Of a DNA stretch of 64,000 nt, positions 17,769 through 26,175 are shown piece by piece; within the stretch, counting starts at the first letter, position 1, and each line of letters starts with the position of its first letter. This stretch comes from Anaerobiospirillum sp. NML120448 (lineage in GTDB: Bacteria; Pseudomonadota; Gammaproteobacteria; Enterobacterales; Succinivibrionaceae): assembly GCF_023050945.1 (NCBI RefSeq), contig NZ_JALKIM010000006.1, positions 28,365-92,364 on the forward strand, in the 5' to 3' direction. A program made the position numbers and the translations under genes. Below the pieces are notes generated by a model that made no database searches, was not told where the DNA came from, and saw nothing but the letters and a program-made list of their open reading frames with translations.

Positions 17769-18290
17769 ATGGGATCACGCCGTCACGCTCTAAAAGAAAA
17801 GCTTACCTGGGACATTATTAGTGAACCTTCAAAAGAGGTGGTTGAGCAGCTCATGCTTATTGAGGCTAGTGCTCATGATGATCCCTGGACTTATGATTCG
17901 CTCATGGAGTGTTTTACCGATAATTGCCGTTGTATAGGTCTTTATCTTAACAATGAGCTGATTGGCTTTTGCGTTATCTGCATTATCTTTGATGAAGCTG
18001 AGATTTATACCATTGGTATTTTAAAGAAATACCAGGGCTTAGGTTTTGGCCATAAGCTGTTATTAAAGAGCTTACAATTAAGCAAAGAGCTAGGGGCTAA
18101 AAACTGCTATTTAGAAGTTAGAGTTTCTAATGAAGTAGCCTTATATTTATACGATCTCTATGGCTTTCAAATTACAGGAATTCGCAAGAACTATTATGCC
18201 GCCACCTCAGAGCATCCTGCTGAGGATGCTTATACTATGGCTTGTAATCTTGAAGAGATCGATATGAACGATCCTTTTTTAAAGGTTTAA
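17769..18290 (+). CDS. rimI: Ribosomal protein S18-alanine N-acetyltransferase
   Basis: GNAT acetyltransferase that acetylates the N-terminal Ala of S18. 173 residues (E. coli 148), with a ~20-residue N-terminal extension. The acetyl-CoA motif KKYQGLGFGHKLL sits near residue 95, followed by YLEVRVSNEVALYLYDLYGF and the RimI-type end IRKNYYAATSEHPAEDAYTMA. The close match to E. coli LEVRASN...RRNYYPTTDGREDAIIMA favours RimI over a generic GNAT. It follows the HolD candidate by 32 bases and ends at a strong terminator. Confidence 0.92.
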   Translation: MGSRRHALKEKLTWDIISEPSKEVVEQLMLIEASAHDDPWTYDSLMECFTDNCRCIGLYLNNELIGFCVICIIFDEAEIYTIGILKKYQGLGFGHKLLLKSLQLSKELGAKNCYLEVRVSNEVALYLYDLYGFQITGIRKNYYAATSEHPAEDAYTMACNLEEIDMNDPFLKV

Positions 18291-18299
18291 AAATAATAA

Positions 18300-18335
18300 C
18301 CCCCAAAGGCCATTAGTAGCCTTTGGGGGATTTTC
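18300..18335 (+). terminator. Rho-independent terminator after rimI
   Basis: CCCCCAAAGGC (18300-18310) pairs perfectly with GCCTTTGGGGG (18319-18329), 11 bp with an 8-nt loop, then ATTTT. Confidence 0.9.
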
Positions 18336-18350
18336 CCTCAAAAAACAGCT

Positions 18351-18461
18351 TCATAGACTTAGCTCAGCTAAGTGCACTTCATTGAGCTTGGTAGGGTCAA
18401 TTGAGCAGCCATAATCAAAAGCTCGTTTAAAACTAACTTCCCTCCATGTCGTAATCTCCAT
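18351..18461 (-). CDS. Possible 36-residue ORF after the TnpB-like gene
   Basis: An open frame of 37 codons from ATG at 18461, 33 bases past the stop of the TnpB-like gene. It reads MEITTWREVSFKRAFDYG at its start. I do not recognise it, and it does not encode any part of a RuvC domain. It could be a chance ORF or a remnant. Confidence 0.2.
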   Translation of the reverse strand: MEITTWREVSFKRAFDYGCSIDPTKLNEVHLAELSL

Positions 18462-18494
18462 CCAAGCTCAACTACTAAAACCTAAGTGTCTTAG

Positions 18495-19073
18495 CTATCT
18501 AAAAGGGTAGTTTGAGGATAAATAGAGCTTAGTGTAGTAGTATTTAGGCAAATCTTGATAAACCATTACCCTTCCTACCAAGACCTCCTTCATATTTAAA
18601 ATATTCTCTACAATTTGACGAGAACCAGTACTAATTACCTTGCCTATTTTAGGTAAATTAAGGAATTTACCTTTAGGGGCCTGCAAGCAGCAGGAACTAT
18701 TAAAAATGTTAGGAATAATGTCCCCTTCTTGAGGGTATTTGGCAGTTAATTGAAAGCTCTCTTTATTGATAAAGCTAGGTGGATTAAGAGCAGGGTTACT
18801 TAAAAAGGTAGTCCAATCTTTTTGATACTTAGAGATCGCATTTTGAATCACTGTAGGCTCAATATCATCAAGATTAATCTGTTGATCTACTAACATTTCA
18901 GGCAAGTTCTCTAAGCCTACTCTAGAGCAAAAAATGCCATTAGAAACGTAATAGTTGTAGATAGTTTTATAGGCCAGCATATTAGAAGCAATAATGTTCT
19001 TTTGTTCATCATTAGGAAAGATACGCATGGTTAATACGTAATGATGCAAGTAGCGTTTTTTAGTTACAGCCAT
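18495..19073 (-). CDS. TnpB-like protein truncated before the RuvC nuclease domain
   Basis: 192 residues matching the N-terminal half of IS200/IS605 TnpB. The start has LTMRIFPNDEQKNII...YKTIYNYYVSNGI, which lines up with VVRLYPNAAQTELI...ARFVYNHFLARRI of ISDra2 TnpB. Further on, KYQKDWTTFL, FLNLPKIGKV and a YYYTKLYL strand match the REC/WED segments (TnpB: LKLPKLGWV). The stop falls where TnpB would enter RuvC-I; 150 bases downstream in all frames show no RuvC residues. The ORF is intact, AGGAGAG precedes the ATG, and it begins 15 bases after the preceding gene, so it is probably translated. It cannot cut DNA. Domesticated WED/REC protein or recent IS relic are both possible. Confidence 0.7.
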   Translation of the reverse strand: MAVTKKRYLHHYVLTMRIFPNDEQKNIIASNMLAYKTIYNYYVSNGIFCSRVGLENLPEMLVDQQINLDDIEPTVIQNAISKYQKDWTTFLSNPALNPPSFINKESFQLTAKYPQEGDIIPNIFNSSCCLQAPKGKFLNLPKIGKVISTGSRQIVENILNMKEVLVGRVMVYQDLPKYYYTKLYLSSNYPFR

Positions 19074-19088
19074 AATCGACTCTCCTAA

Positions 19089-19586
19089 TTAGTTCAATGA
19101 GCTTAATTTAGGGTCATTAGCTCCGCACTCACTCTTAGCAGCACTGCTCTCGCTCACCGCTGTGCTGCTCTTAGGGGCCACAAGACTGCTTTCAGGCACG
19201 GCAGTGCTAAGCTCAGTTATAGCTTGGCTGCTTTTAAGGTCTGCTAGTTCTTGTAAGTGATTAGGGCCGTTATAGATCATGGGCTCTAAATAAACCACAT
19301 AGGCAGAGGTGGCAAAGCAAAAAACAAACAAGGTTAGTGACAGACCAATAATCTTATTCAGATGAGTCATACACAGATTGGTAAAGCGCTCAAAATGCTG
19401 TTTTAGCTTGCTAGGTGGTGGTGTTATTACTTGGTCGCAGCTTTCGTATACAGCTTGATAGTCAGATTGCTGAGCCATATTAGGCACCTGATTTTTAAGC
19501 TGATATCGTCTTAAACGTTCGTCTAAATCAAGATTGAGCTCTAATGGGTTTAGTGGGTGCTCAAGAAAAATAGTTGATAAGCTCAT
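19089..19586 (-). CDS. Single-span membrane protein of unknown function
   Basis: 165 residues, not recognised. The N-terminal ~75 residues are polar and presumably cytoplasmic. One hydrophobic segment (about 78-100, IIGLSLTLFVFCFATSAYVV) spans the membrane. The C-terminal ~45 residues are a Ser/Ala/Glu low-complexity tail with repeated PESS, PKSS and SESS words. No catalytic motif is visible. It lies between the VWA/HEAGH gene (178 bases upstream, with a palindromic island between) and the TnpB-like gene (15 bases downstream), all on one strand. The short downstream gap suggests cotranscription with the TnpB-like gene. Confidence 0.6.
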   Translation of the reverse strand: MSLSTIFLEHPLNPLELNLDLDERLRRYQLKNQVPNMAQQSDYQAVYESCDQVITPPPSKLKQHFERFTNLCMTHLNKIIGLSLTLFVFCFATSAYVVYLEPMIYNGPNHLQELADLKSSQAITELSTAVPESSLVAPKSSTAVSESSAAKSECGANDPKLSSLN

Positions 19587-19654
19587 AATATGTTAGGTCA
19601 GCTTGCTAGGCTGCCTATATCCTCCATAGTGATTAAATACAGGTAATACAAACA

Positions 19655-19757
19655 TGACATGGGCCAAGAATGGCCAAGGGCCATTCTGGCCTTGGCCCTG
19701 GCCCTAGCCTGCACTGCTATACGGGGCATTGCGGTGCAGGATAGGGTAGGGGCGGAC
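19655..19757. repeat. Palindromic GGCC-rich island downstream of the VWA gene
   Basis: About 100 bases of GGCC/CCTTGGCC words including a long imperfect palindrome from GGGCCAAG (near 19661) to CTTGGCCC (near 19701), plus a CCTGCAC/GTGCAGG pair. It could terminate or stabilise the VWA transcript. Confidence 0.65.
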
Positions 19758-19763
19758 GCTTGC

Positions 19764-22700
19764 TTAGTTATTGGCAAAGCGCTGGGCTATGAGGTGGGAT
19801 AAAACCTCAGGTAGCTCGTGGTAGTCTTTTAAAGTGGTAATATCGGGGAAAATGCTTTTTATCAGGCCGATAATGTTGTCGTTAGTGAAAATACCTAAGC
19901 TATAAATTTCAACTTTTTGCTTTTTAGCTTGATTAAAGGCCTTAACGGTGTCCAAAGGGCTATCAGGCATACCATCAGTAATGAGAATGATGATTTTGCG
20001 TCTATACTCCTGATGCTTCATGCGTTGCAAAGCATAGTTAATAGCTAAAGCAGTAGGCGTGTAATAGCGTGGTATTTGTAAGAAGTACTTAGCCTGATCA
20101 CTGGCCTTTTCATGTTCATAAAGCACTTGCAGATAAGGCTCATCAGGGGCAGCTCCAGGAAAGTAGGTAACCTCACAACTTACTTTATCGATGTTCTGTA
20201 AGCATAAAGCTATGTTTAAAGCGCTTTGGCAGGCAATATAGCCTGCGCTATCAGGATTAAACTTGAGTTCTTTATCAAAAAAGTTTTCTTTAGAACTCAT
20301 GGAGCTAGAAACATCAATTAATAAATGAACCAAGGTATCAGTTTTAGCCACCATCTCTTTTTGCTTAAAGATCTTTTGCTCGCCCAGTTCAATAAACTGA
20401 GCTTTTCTCATATCAATCTTCTTGCCGTGAGAATTAGAAATTTCTTGCGCACTAAAATAAGCAATTAAACGCTCGCTTAGCAGTTCTCTTAACTTGCCAA
20501 GATTTTTAACTACATCAGCAATAAAATGCTTTTGCTCCTCTTTTAGTAAGCCATTGATAAAGGTCTTTACCTGTTGGTCACTTAGCCTATCGTAGATATG
20601 TTGCTTATTACGAAGCCAGCTAGCGCTATTAGAATCACGAGAGCGACTAAGGTTGCACAACAAGGCATTAAAGTCCTTTTCTCTTAAAGCATCAAAAGTG
20701 ATTTTAGGTAAGGAACAATGCTGCTGTTGCGATGAGCTCTGGCTCTTGGAATTTACAGACTCCATAGAGTTATTAGTTTGAGGCAGAGCTTTGACCAAAT
20801 CAGAGCGGTAGTTTTCTAAAAGATTGTTGGGACTACTTTTCTGATTAGGTTTAGAGGCAGTGTTTGGCTCACCATCAAAGAGCTCTTGGTAAGTATCAAA
20901 GTAATATTCTACTAAGGCATCAGTAAAGGAATTTTCAGCACGAGGATCTCTTAAATTGAGGCTATGACTTTCATAGTGGTTTAAGAGTGTTTTGTGGAAA
21001 TTACACTGCTCTTGGTTATTGCTAAAAGCTATATTATTAATAAATCGGGTATAGCGCATGTAAAGAGAGTTGGCTCTCTTTTGCTCCATAGACAAGCGCT
21101 TATAACCTTGCTCTAACTCCTCTAGTGACTTTTGGCCAAAGGCACTAGTTTCACTAATAGGATTAGCCTGGATTGACCAGGAGGAGAGAGCCTGGGTGTT
21201 TCTAAAAAGCTCATCAATAAAGTGGCCATTAGCACTTTTAGCCATTTTATTTTGGTTGCTATTATGAGTAGCCTTACCACGGTAAACAAAATTGTGGTGC
21301 AAGCGATGATAGTTAGAAATAGGCACAAAAAAGTAGCGATCAACTACCATAGGTATGGTTTGTTGTTGATCGTTAAGGCCACATTGTAACCAAGCGCTAA
21401 GAGCAGCTAAGGTACGCTCATAGTAGTATTTAAGATACACCCGCCCCTTGCTATCTTTACAATACAACAAAGGATCAATAGTTAACTTTGGATCAATGTT
21501 GTACTCATCATAAAGATGGAGCTCTTTTAAAATAGCTTCTTTGCGCTGGTATTGAGCAGCTAAGCGCTGATGCATAAGCTTAAGTATGATTTCATCTTGG
21601 AAGCTATTAGGCTTAGATTTAAAGTGATAGCCAGAGTCTAAAGATAAAAGCTTGGTCTCATCAAAGCTTTGATCGTAGATAAAAGTAGGGATATAACAGT
21701 TACGCTCACTAATTGCCTCTAGAATATTGGCCACAATAACGGGATTATTTTTCTTAGAGTAATAGGTCTTTAAGTAGTTAAAGTCTTTTCTAAAAAGAGT
21801 GGTTAACTCTTTCATGTCATAGAAAGTAGTAGGAGCATTAATCTCGATAGCTCTTAACTTATTAATATATGCTAAGCGCTGGTTTTGAATGTTTACAAAA
21901 GCGTCAATATCCTCAGTACTTTGGTAAAAGTGAGGCAGGTTTACATAGCGCAAGAGCATGCGATAGCGCATAGGATTAGCTACTTGCATTAATAAAATGC
22001 GGGTGGCTAGTTCTAGCGATAAATTAGGCTTAATTAATCTCTCATAAATATCTTGCTCTTGAGGGGTAAGCTCTATTTCATTAGTTAAAACATTAAAATT
22101 ATGCTTGATAAATTCCTGGCTATTAGAGTCAGTGTAAGTATCAGAATTAAGTCTTAAATGAAGTTGGTATAAGTTGATGGCCTTAAGTAGGCTTACTTTA
22201 TCTTTATAAGGGCCATAAAGGGGATTAAATCTCGTATCCAGAGGAGCGCAATGATCTTTGGTGTGGTCAATGCACTTATCAGTGTCATTATTAGAGCCTT
22301 TACCCTTAAGCTTGGTATTTGCCTTTGTCTTTGCAGCAGAGCCAAGCCCATCTTTAGTGCTAGCACGGGTGCTAGCACTGGCGTTAGCGCCAGAGCAAGA
22401 TGCAGTGCTTGAGTAAGATGCAGCGCTTGAGCTGGCGTTCAAGCAAGCGCAAGAGCCAGCGCTAGCTCGTGCGCTAGCGCTGGTACTTGAGTTTTGCTCG
22501 TCTAGGTTAAGCAATGTTTGTAGCTGGTCTGTGAAGCTGGCAAGCGGAAAATTCTGGTTGTAAATGCGCTCACGTTTAGCTGTGCTTTTGCATAAAAAAG
22601 AGGCTTCTTGCAAATTACCTACAGCATTATTAGATAGCTCATGGCTTTGGTTGATATCATCAAGAGAGGTACATTGCACCATGTACTTAAGATTAACGAT

Positions 22701-23576
22701 ATCGTCGTTATATTCAGGGATGGAAGGGGCAATAAATTCAGGAATAAATTGCTCGTTGACCTCACTTTCACTAAGGTTAAGACCTGATTTTGCAATGAGA
22801 CTTTCACAAGAACAAATATCTAAAGCTTCTTTTTGTGGGCCTAAGGTAGGAGCGCTAAATGATTGTCCATACAGCTTAGCTAAGGCTTTAGCATTATTGA
22901 GATCAAAGGTGCTATTAGTATTATTGGCTAGTACAAAGCGCTCAAAATTAGGTACAAAGAAGTTTTCGGTAGCAAAAAGCTCATAAATATCACTTACAAG
23001 CTGATAAATACCATTAGTATCAGCTTGTGCCACCACATCATGAGTAAAGTCCTCTAAGAGCGCTACTTTTTCAGGATTGATTAAACAGCTTAGTTCTTCC
23101 TTTAGCAGTAAAGCTAATTCATCAGCATTGCTATAGTGCAGGCTATAAGCTTGAGTTTGGACAATTAAATACAAAATAATAAGCTTAATTTTGCTCTTAG
23201 GGGCTTGCTTAAAATGTTGCTCCCATTGCTTGCAATATATGCATTGGTTAACAAAGTTTAAATTCTCAAAAGCTCCGATATAGTTTTTTCCCATCAGATA
23301 TTCAATGCGGCAGTCTTCTAAGGCATTAACCATTTCTTGCAAAATAGGATTAGTAATGGTGCCAAATACTTTGAAGTCACTATAGTGAATATGTCCTGCC
23401 TCATGTGTCATCAGGCCATATAACAAGCGCTCTGATATGCCATCAAGCTGCTCTAATCGTGGTAAAACAATGGTATCTTGGGTGCTATAAGCTAAGTTGG
23501 AGGCAAATTTAACATTTACTCCCAGTTTACGAGCATAGTTAGAGGCAATTTCTTCAATAGTTTTTAAATAAGACAT
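19764..23576 (-). CDS. Giant HEAGH-motif and VWA-domain protein, CobT-like
   Basis: 1270 residues. The N-terminus has a zincin-like motif THEAGHIHYSDF near residue 53. The C-terminus is a von Willebrand A domain with a complete MIDAS: DVSSSMS (DxSxS) near 1086, TPTAL for the Thr, and ITDGMPDS for the Asp. This order, a HExxH-like motif in front and VWA at the end, recalls CobT-like proteins found in bacteria and phages, which normally work with a MoxR/CobS-type AAA ATPase. No such ATPase is in the window. A Ser/Ala/Gly/Cys low-complexity insert (about 360-405) is encoded by GCTAGCGCTGGC-type repeats. Cobalt chelation should not be assumed; a metal-dependent chaperone or peptidase role is equally open. 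Confidence 0.75.
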   Translation of the reverse strand: MSYLKTIEEIASNYARKLGVNVKFASNLAYSTQDTIVLPRLEQLDGISERLLYGLMTHEAGHIHYSDFKVFGTITNPILQEMVNALEDCRIEYLMGKNYIGAFENLNFVNQCIYCKQWEQHFKQAPKSKIKLIILYLIVQTQAYSLHYSNADELALLLKEELSCLINPEKVALLEDFTHDVVAQADTNGIYQLVSDIYELFATENFFVPNFERFVLANNTNSTFDLNNAKALAKLYGQSFSAPTLGPQKEALDICSCESLIAKSGLNLSESEVNEQFIPEFIAPSIPEYNDDIVNLKYMVQCTSLDDINQSHELSNNAVGNLQEASFLCKSTAKRERIYNQNFPLASFTDQLQTLLNLDEQNSSTSASARASAGSCACLNASSSAASYSSTASCSGANASASTRASTKDGLGSAAKTKANTKLKGKGSNNDTDKCIDHTKDHCAPLDTRFNPLYGPYKDKVSLLKAINLYQLHLRLNSDTYTDSNSQEFIKHNFNVLTNEIELTPQEQDIYERLIKPNLSLELATRILLMQVANPMRYRMLLRYVNLPHFYQSTEDIDAFVNIQNQRLAYINKLRAIEINAPTTFYDMKELTTLFRKDFNYLKTYYSKKNNPVIVANILEAISERNCYIPTFIYDQSFDETKLLSLDSGYHFKSKPNSFQDEIILKLMHQRLAAQYQRKEAILKELHLYDEYNIDPKLTIDPLLYCKDSKGRVYLKYYYERTLAALSAWLQCGLNDQQQTIPMVVDRYFFVPISNYHRLHHNFVYRGKATHNSNQNKMAKSANGHFIDELFRNTQALSSWSIQANPISETSAFGQKSLEELEQGYKRLSMEQKRANSLYMRYTRFINNIAFSNNQEQCNFHKTLLNHYESHSLNLRDPRAENSFTDALVEYYFDTYQELFDGEPNTASKPNQKSSPNNLLENYRSDLVKALPQTNNSMESVNSKSQSSSQQQHCSLPKITFDALREKDFNALLCNLSRSRDSNSASWLRNKQHIYDRLSDQQVKTFINGLLKEEQKHFIADVVKNLGKLRELLSERLIAYFSAQEISNSHGKKIDMRKAQFIELGEQKIFKQKEMVAKTDTLVHLLIDVSSSMSSKENFFDKELKFNPDSAGYIACQSALNIALCLQNIDKVSCEVTYFPGAAPDEPYLQVLYEHEKASDQAKYFLQIPRYYTPTALAINYALQRMKHQEYRRKIIILITDGMPDSPLDTVKAFNQAKKQKVEIYSLGIFTNDNIIGLIKSIFPDITTLKDYHELPEVLSHLIAQRFANN
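22355..22500 (-). repeat. In-gene GCTAGCGC-type repeat
   Basis: Degenerate repeats of GCTAGCACTGGCG, CAGCGCTTGAGC and GCGCTAGCGCTGG encode the Ala/Ser/Gly/Cys stretch of the VWA protein. The same words occur in the intergenic island at 27075-27180 and in the gene at 34840-34945. Confidence 0.7.
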
Positions 23577-24083
23577 AGCTGCACCATTAAAGCCACTTTA
23601 GTATTAATAACTTAAAAGTAGGCTTGTAAATGCATCAAACAAGCCTCTACTCTTTTTTCTATCTGGCCATTGTAAAAAGGAGGTGGGAGCAGGACTGGGA
23701 GCACGCTATGGTTAGTATTAAAAGTATAGGTATGAAATTGGCGAGCGCAGCCTGATGTAATAAGGCTTGGTAGGTGTTTTTATAAAAAAATGTCTAGTAG
23801 ATCACGTTTTGCTTAATTGGATGATTTTTAGCTTAAATAAGCGCAAATCAAAGGTTAACTAGCTTATGTGCTAAAGCAGATATATAGAATAGTATGAATA
23901 TTAGTCTTAGGAACTAAGTAAGGTTTAGACACTATCTAAATTGTTCAACGTATGACCTGTGTCAGCTTGCTAAGCTTAGCTATTAGATTAATTGTGCTAA
24001 AATTCATGCAAAGAACACTTACAGCTAGGTAAGGCTGTAGTTTGGTTTTGCTTATCAAAATAGAGCAAAGGTATTTGCTTGCT
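23577..24083. other. Divergent intergenic region, VWA gene and pbgA
   Basis: 507 bases. Near the VWA start is a hairpin with a T tract (23617-23658). The rest is AT-rich. AAGGAGGTGGG at about 23678 is not followed by a usable ORF of meaningful length. No RNA gene is recognised. Confidence 0.65.
23617..23658. terminator. Orphan terminator-like hairpin near the VWA gene start
   Basis: AGTAGGCTTGT (23617-23627) pairs with ACAAGCCTCTACT (23639-23651) with one bulge, followed by CTTTTTT on the plus strand. On the minus strand the hairpin is followed by TTTT and lies about 40 bases before the VWA start, so it could act as an attenuator. No plus-strand gene ends here. Confidence 0.6.
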
Positions 24084-26153
24084 ATGGCCGTACAATTAAA
24101 CCCATTTAAACGTTTCTCCTATAGAGAGCAGGTCTCACGTTCGCTTTCTTGGGGGCATTACTTTATCTTTATCAATATACTGCTAAGCTGTTTTTTAGGC
24201 TTTGGCTATGTATATGCCGCCCCACCATCACCAAACTTTTTAAGTTTTGTTTACCTGGTTTTGACCTGCTTGGGCCACATGAGTTTTTTAACTATTGTGG
24301 TCTTTTTGGTGATCTTCTTTCCCCTGGCTTTTATTGGCAATTTTAGATATTACCGAGTATTGGCAGTAATTTTAGCTGTGGTCTGCCATGCTGTAGTCTT
24401 GTTTGATCTCAAGATTTATTTAATGGTTAAAGTGCACTTGAGTTATACGGCCATTAACCTCATTTTGCGCGAGTTAAATTTTGATACAGGACTAAATTAC
24501 AATTTCCTCTTCATAGCTGTGCCTATTGTTGCTGGTCTTGAGTATGCTTTTGCCAAGATTACTACTCATTCTTTGTATAAGGCCCATCATCCAAAATTAG
24601 TAAAATCTATTTTATTAATTCTTGGTGCTTGTTTTATTAGCTCGCATTTAATACATATTTGGGCTGATGCTTACAAGTATGACCGTATTACTTTATTACG
24701 CTCAACCTTCCCTGCTCATTATCCAATGACTGCTAAGTCATTTTTGAGCTCTCACGGTTGGCTTAGTGAAGACGAGCTTAATTACGAATCTGTTACCAAA
24801 GGCGAGTACATTCGCTATCCATTATCAGCTATTAATATTGATGATAGTGCTAAAGCTCAGAACTTATTAGTTATTACTATCAATCGCTTTTCTTATGGCG
24901 ATATGAGTAGTGAAAATACTCCTAAATTGTTAGCTCTTAAAGATGAGGGTCAAAGTTTCGAGGAGCATTATTTACTCTATCCTAATGAGCTTGATAATGT
25001 GTTTTCTTTAAATTATGGCTTGCCGCTGCAATACCGTCGTGCCTTGTTCTCATCTAATATCTTGCCTGTTACTGTAGATGAAATGTATCGCCAAGATTAT
25101 GTACGACGTATTTTAGTTAGTGACAAGCAAGGCTTAGAAGCTCTTAGCCCTAATGATGATACGGCTAATCCTTTAGTAAAGAAAAACGCTTATTATCGTA
25201 ATTTGCTGAACAACTCTACCTTGAGAGCTCCACAATTAAGCGTTAATCATAATGCTAAAGAGATGTTTATTAATGCTTTAGAGCAGATCCATTCTTATAG
25301 CGTGCAAGATCCAAGGCCATTTGCTATGACTTTGGTAGTAAATGACTTGCGTAAAGAGGAGTCTTTCTTCCAAGATTGTTTACCTGTTAAAGATAATGTC
25401 TTAACTGAGGAAACTTTAACTACTAAAGATGAGCTTTTGCATGATATTAATGTGATTGACCCTGTAATCTTGCCCAAGGAACAAGAGCCAAAAGTGCTTA
25501 AAGATACTAATAAGCACCTAAGCTCTAACGATGCTATTGTTGATCGTTATGGCGCTTGGTTTGAAAATGCTCAATGTCAGCTTCCTGCTTATTCAGAGGA
25601 TAATTACTTATTTGCAGGCGATGCACAAATTCGCTCTATGCTTATTTATGAGCATAATCTACGCTATGTAGATGCCATGTTAGGAACCTTTATTGAGGCT
25701 TTAGAGGATAGTGGGCTGTTAAAAAATACCACTGTAGTGATAACCTCAACCGAGGGTAATAGCTTACTTAAGAGTGGTAATCAGCGCTTTGATCGGGTAG
25801 TACAACATGTACCAATGATCGTGCTGTGGCCAGATGAGCAAAGAAAGGCTCGCAATAACGAGATCTTATCTTCTCATATTGATATTTTTGCTACTGTAGC
25901 TCAGGATGTAGTAAGTATTACTACTCCTTCTGGTAACTATACTTTAGGCTTAAATTTAAAGAATTTAGGTGAAAGAGAGTTCTTGATAGTAGATAACTCT
26001 CAAATGCTGATTTTAGTGGGTAAAGATGATAATGTAATCTATTCTCAAGATGGCGAGTCTTATGTAGAAAGTCATAGCGAGCGTTTGCAAGTACGGCCAA
26101 ATTTAGAGAATTTGATTGAGGCTACCCGCGATCTTAACCGTTTCTTACGATAG
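24084..26153 (+). CDS. yejM: Inner-membrane LPS regulator PbgA/YejM/LapC
   Basis: Essential inner-membrane protein that senses periplasmic LPS and controls LpxC turnover through LapB. The ATG at 24084 gives 689 residues (E. coli 586). The N-terminal ~190 residues have five predicted membrane spans and match E. coli closely: YREQVSRSLSWGH, SSHLIHIWADA and YPMTAKSFLSSHG. The periplasmic domain has the sulfatase-like fold (VITINRFSYGD, TVVITSTEG, VPMIVLWP), likely without activity because the family has lost the metal site. A ~60-residue insert of charged residues near 430-490 explains the extra length. It is followed by cnoX after 22 bases. Confidence 0.93.
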   Translation: MAVQLNPFKRFSYREQVSRSLSWGHYFIFINILLSCFLGFGYVYAAPPSPNFLSFVYLVLTCLGHMSFLTIVVFLVIFFPLAFIGNFRYYRVLAVILAVVCHAVVLFDLKIYLMVKVHLSYTAINLILRELNFDTGLNYNFLFIAVPIVAGLEYAFAKITTHSLYKAHHPKLVKSILLILGACFISSHLIHIWADAYKYDRITLLRSTFPAHYPMTAKSFLSSHGWLSEDELNYESVTKGEYIRYPLSAINIDDSAKAQNLLVITINRFSYGDMSSENTPKLLALKDEGQSFEEHYLLYPNELDNVFSLNYGLPLQYRRALFSSNILPVTVDEMYRQDYVRRILVSDKQGLEALSPNDDTANPLVKKNAYYRNLLNNSTLRAPQLSVNHNAKEMFINALEQIHSYSVQDPRPFAMTLVVNDLRKEESFFQDCLPVKDNVLTEETLTTKDELLHDINVIDPVILPKEQEPKVLKDTNKHLSSNDAIVDRYGAWFENAQCQLPAYSEDNYLFAGDAQIRSMLIYEHNLRYVDAMLGTFIEALEDSGLLKNTTVVITSTEGNSLLKSGNQRFDRVVQHVPMIVLWPDEQRKARNNEILSSHIDIFATVAQDVVSITTPSGNYTLGLNLKNLGEREFLIVDNSQMLILVGKDDNVIYSQDGESYVESHSERLQVRPNLENLIEATRDLNRFLR

Positions 26154-26175
26154 TAATATAGGATTTAAACTAAAA

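Noticed and set aside
18351..19073. Complete IS605-type insertion sequence
   Set aside because: No tnpA, no RuvC half and no recognisable left or right end hairpins; only the TnpB N-terminal half is present.
22564..22986. 140-codon plus-strand ORF within the VWA gene
   Set aside because: Antisense shadow of a clearly coding frame; no ribosome site and no recognisable product.
23676..23760. Short ORF after AAGGAGGTGGG
   Set aside because: The nearest in-frame ATG is about 18 bases away and the ORF is only 15 codons.
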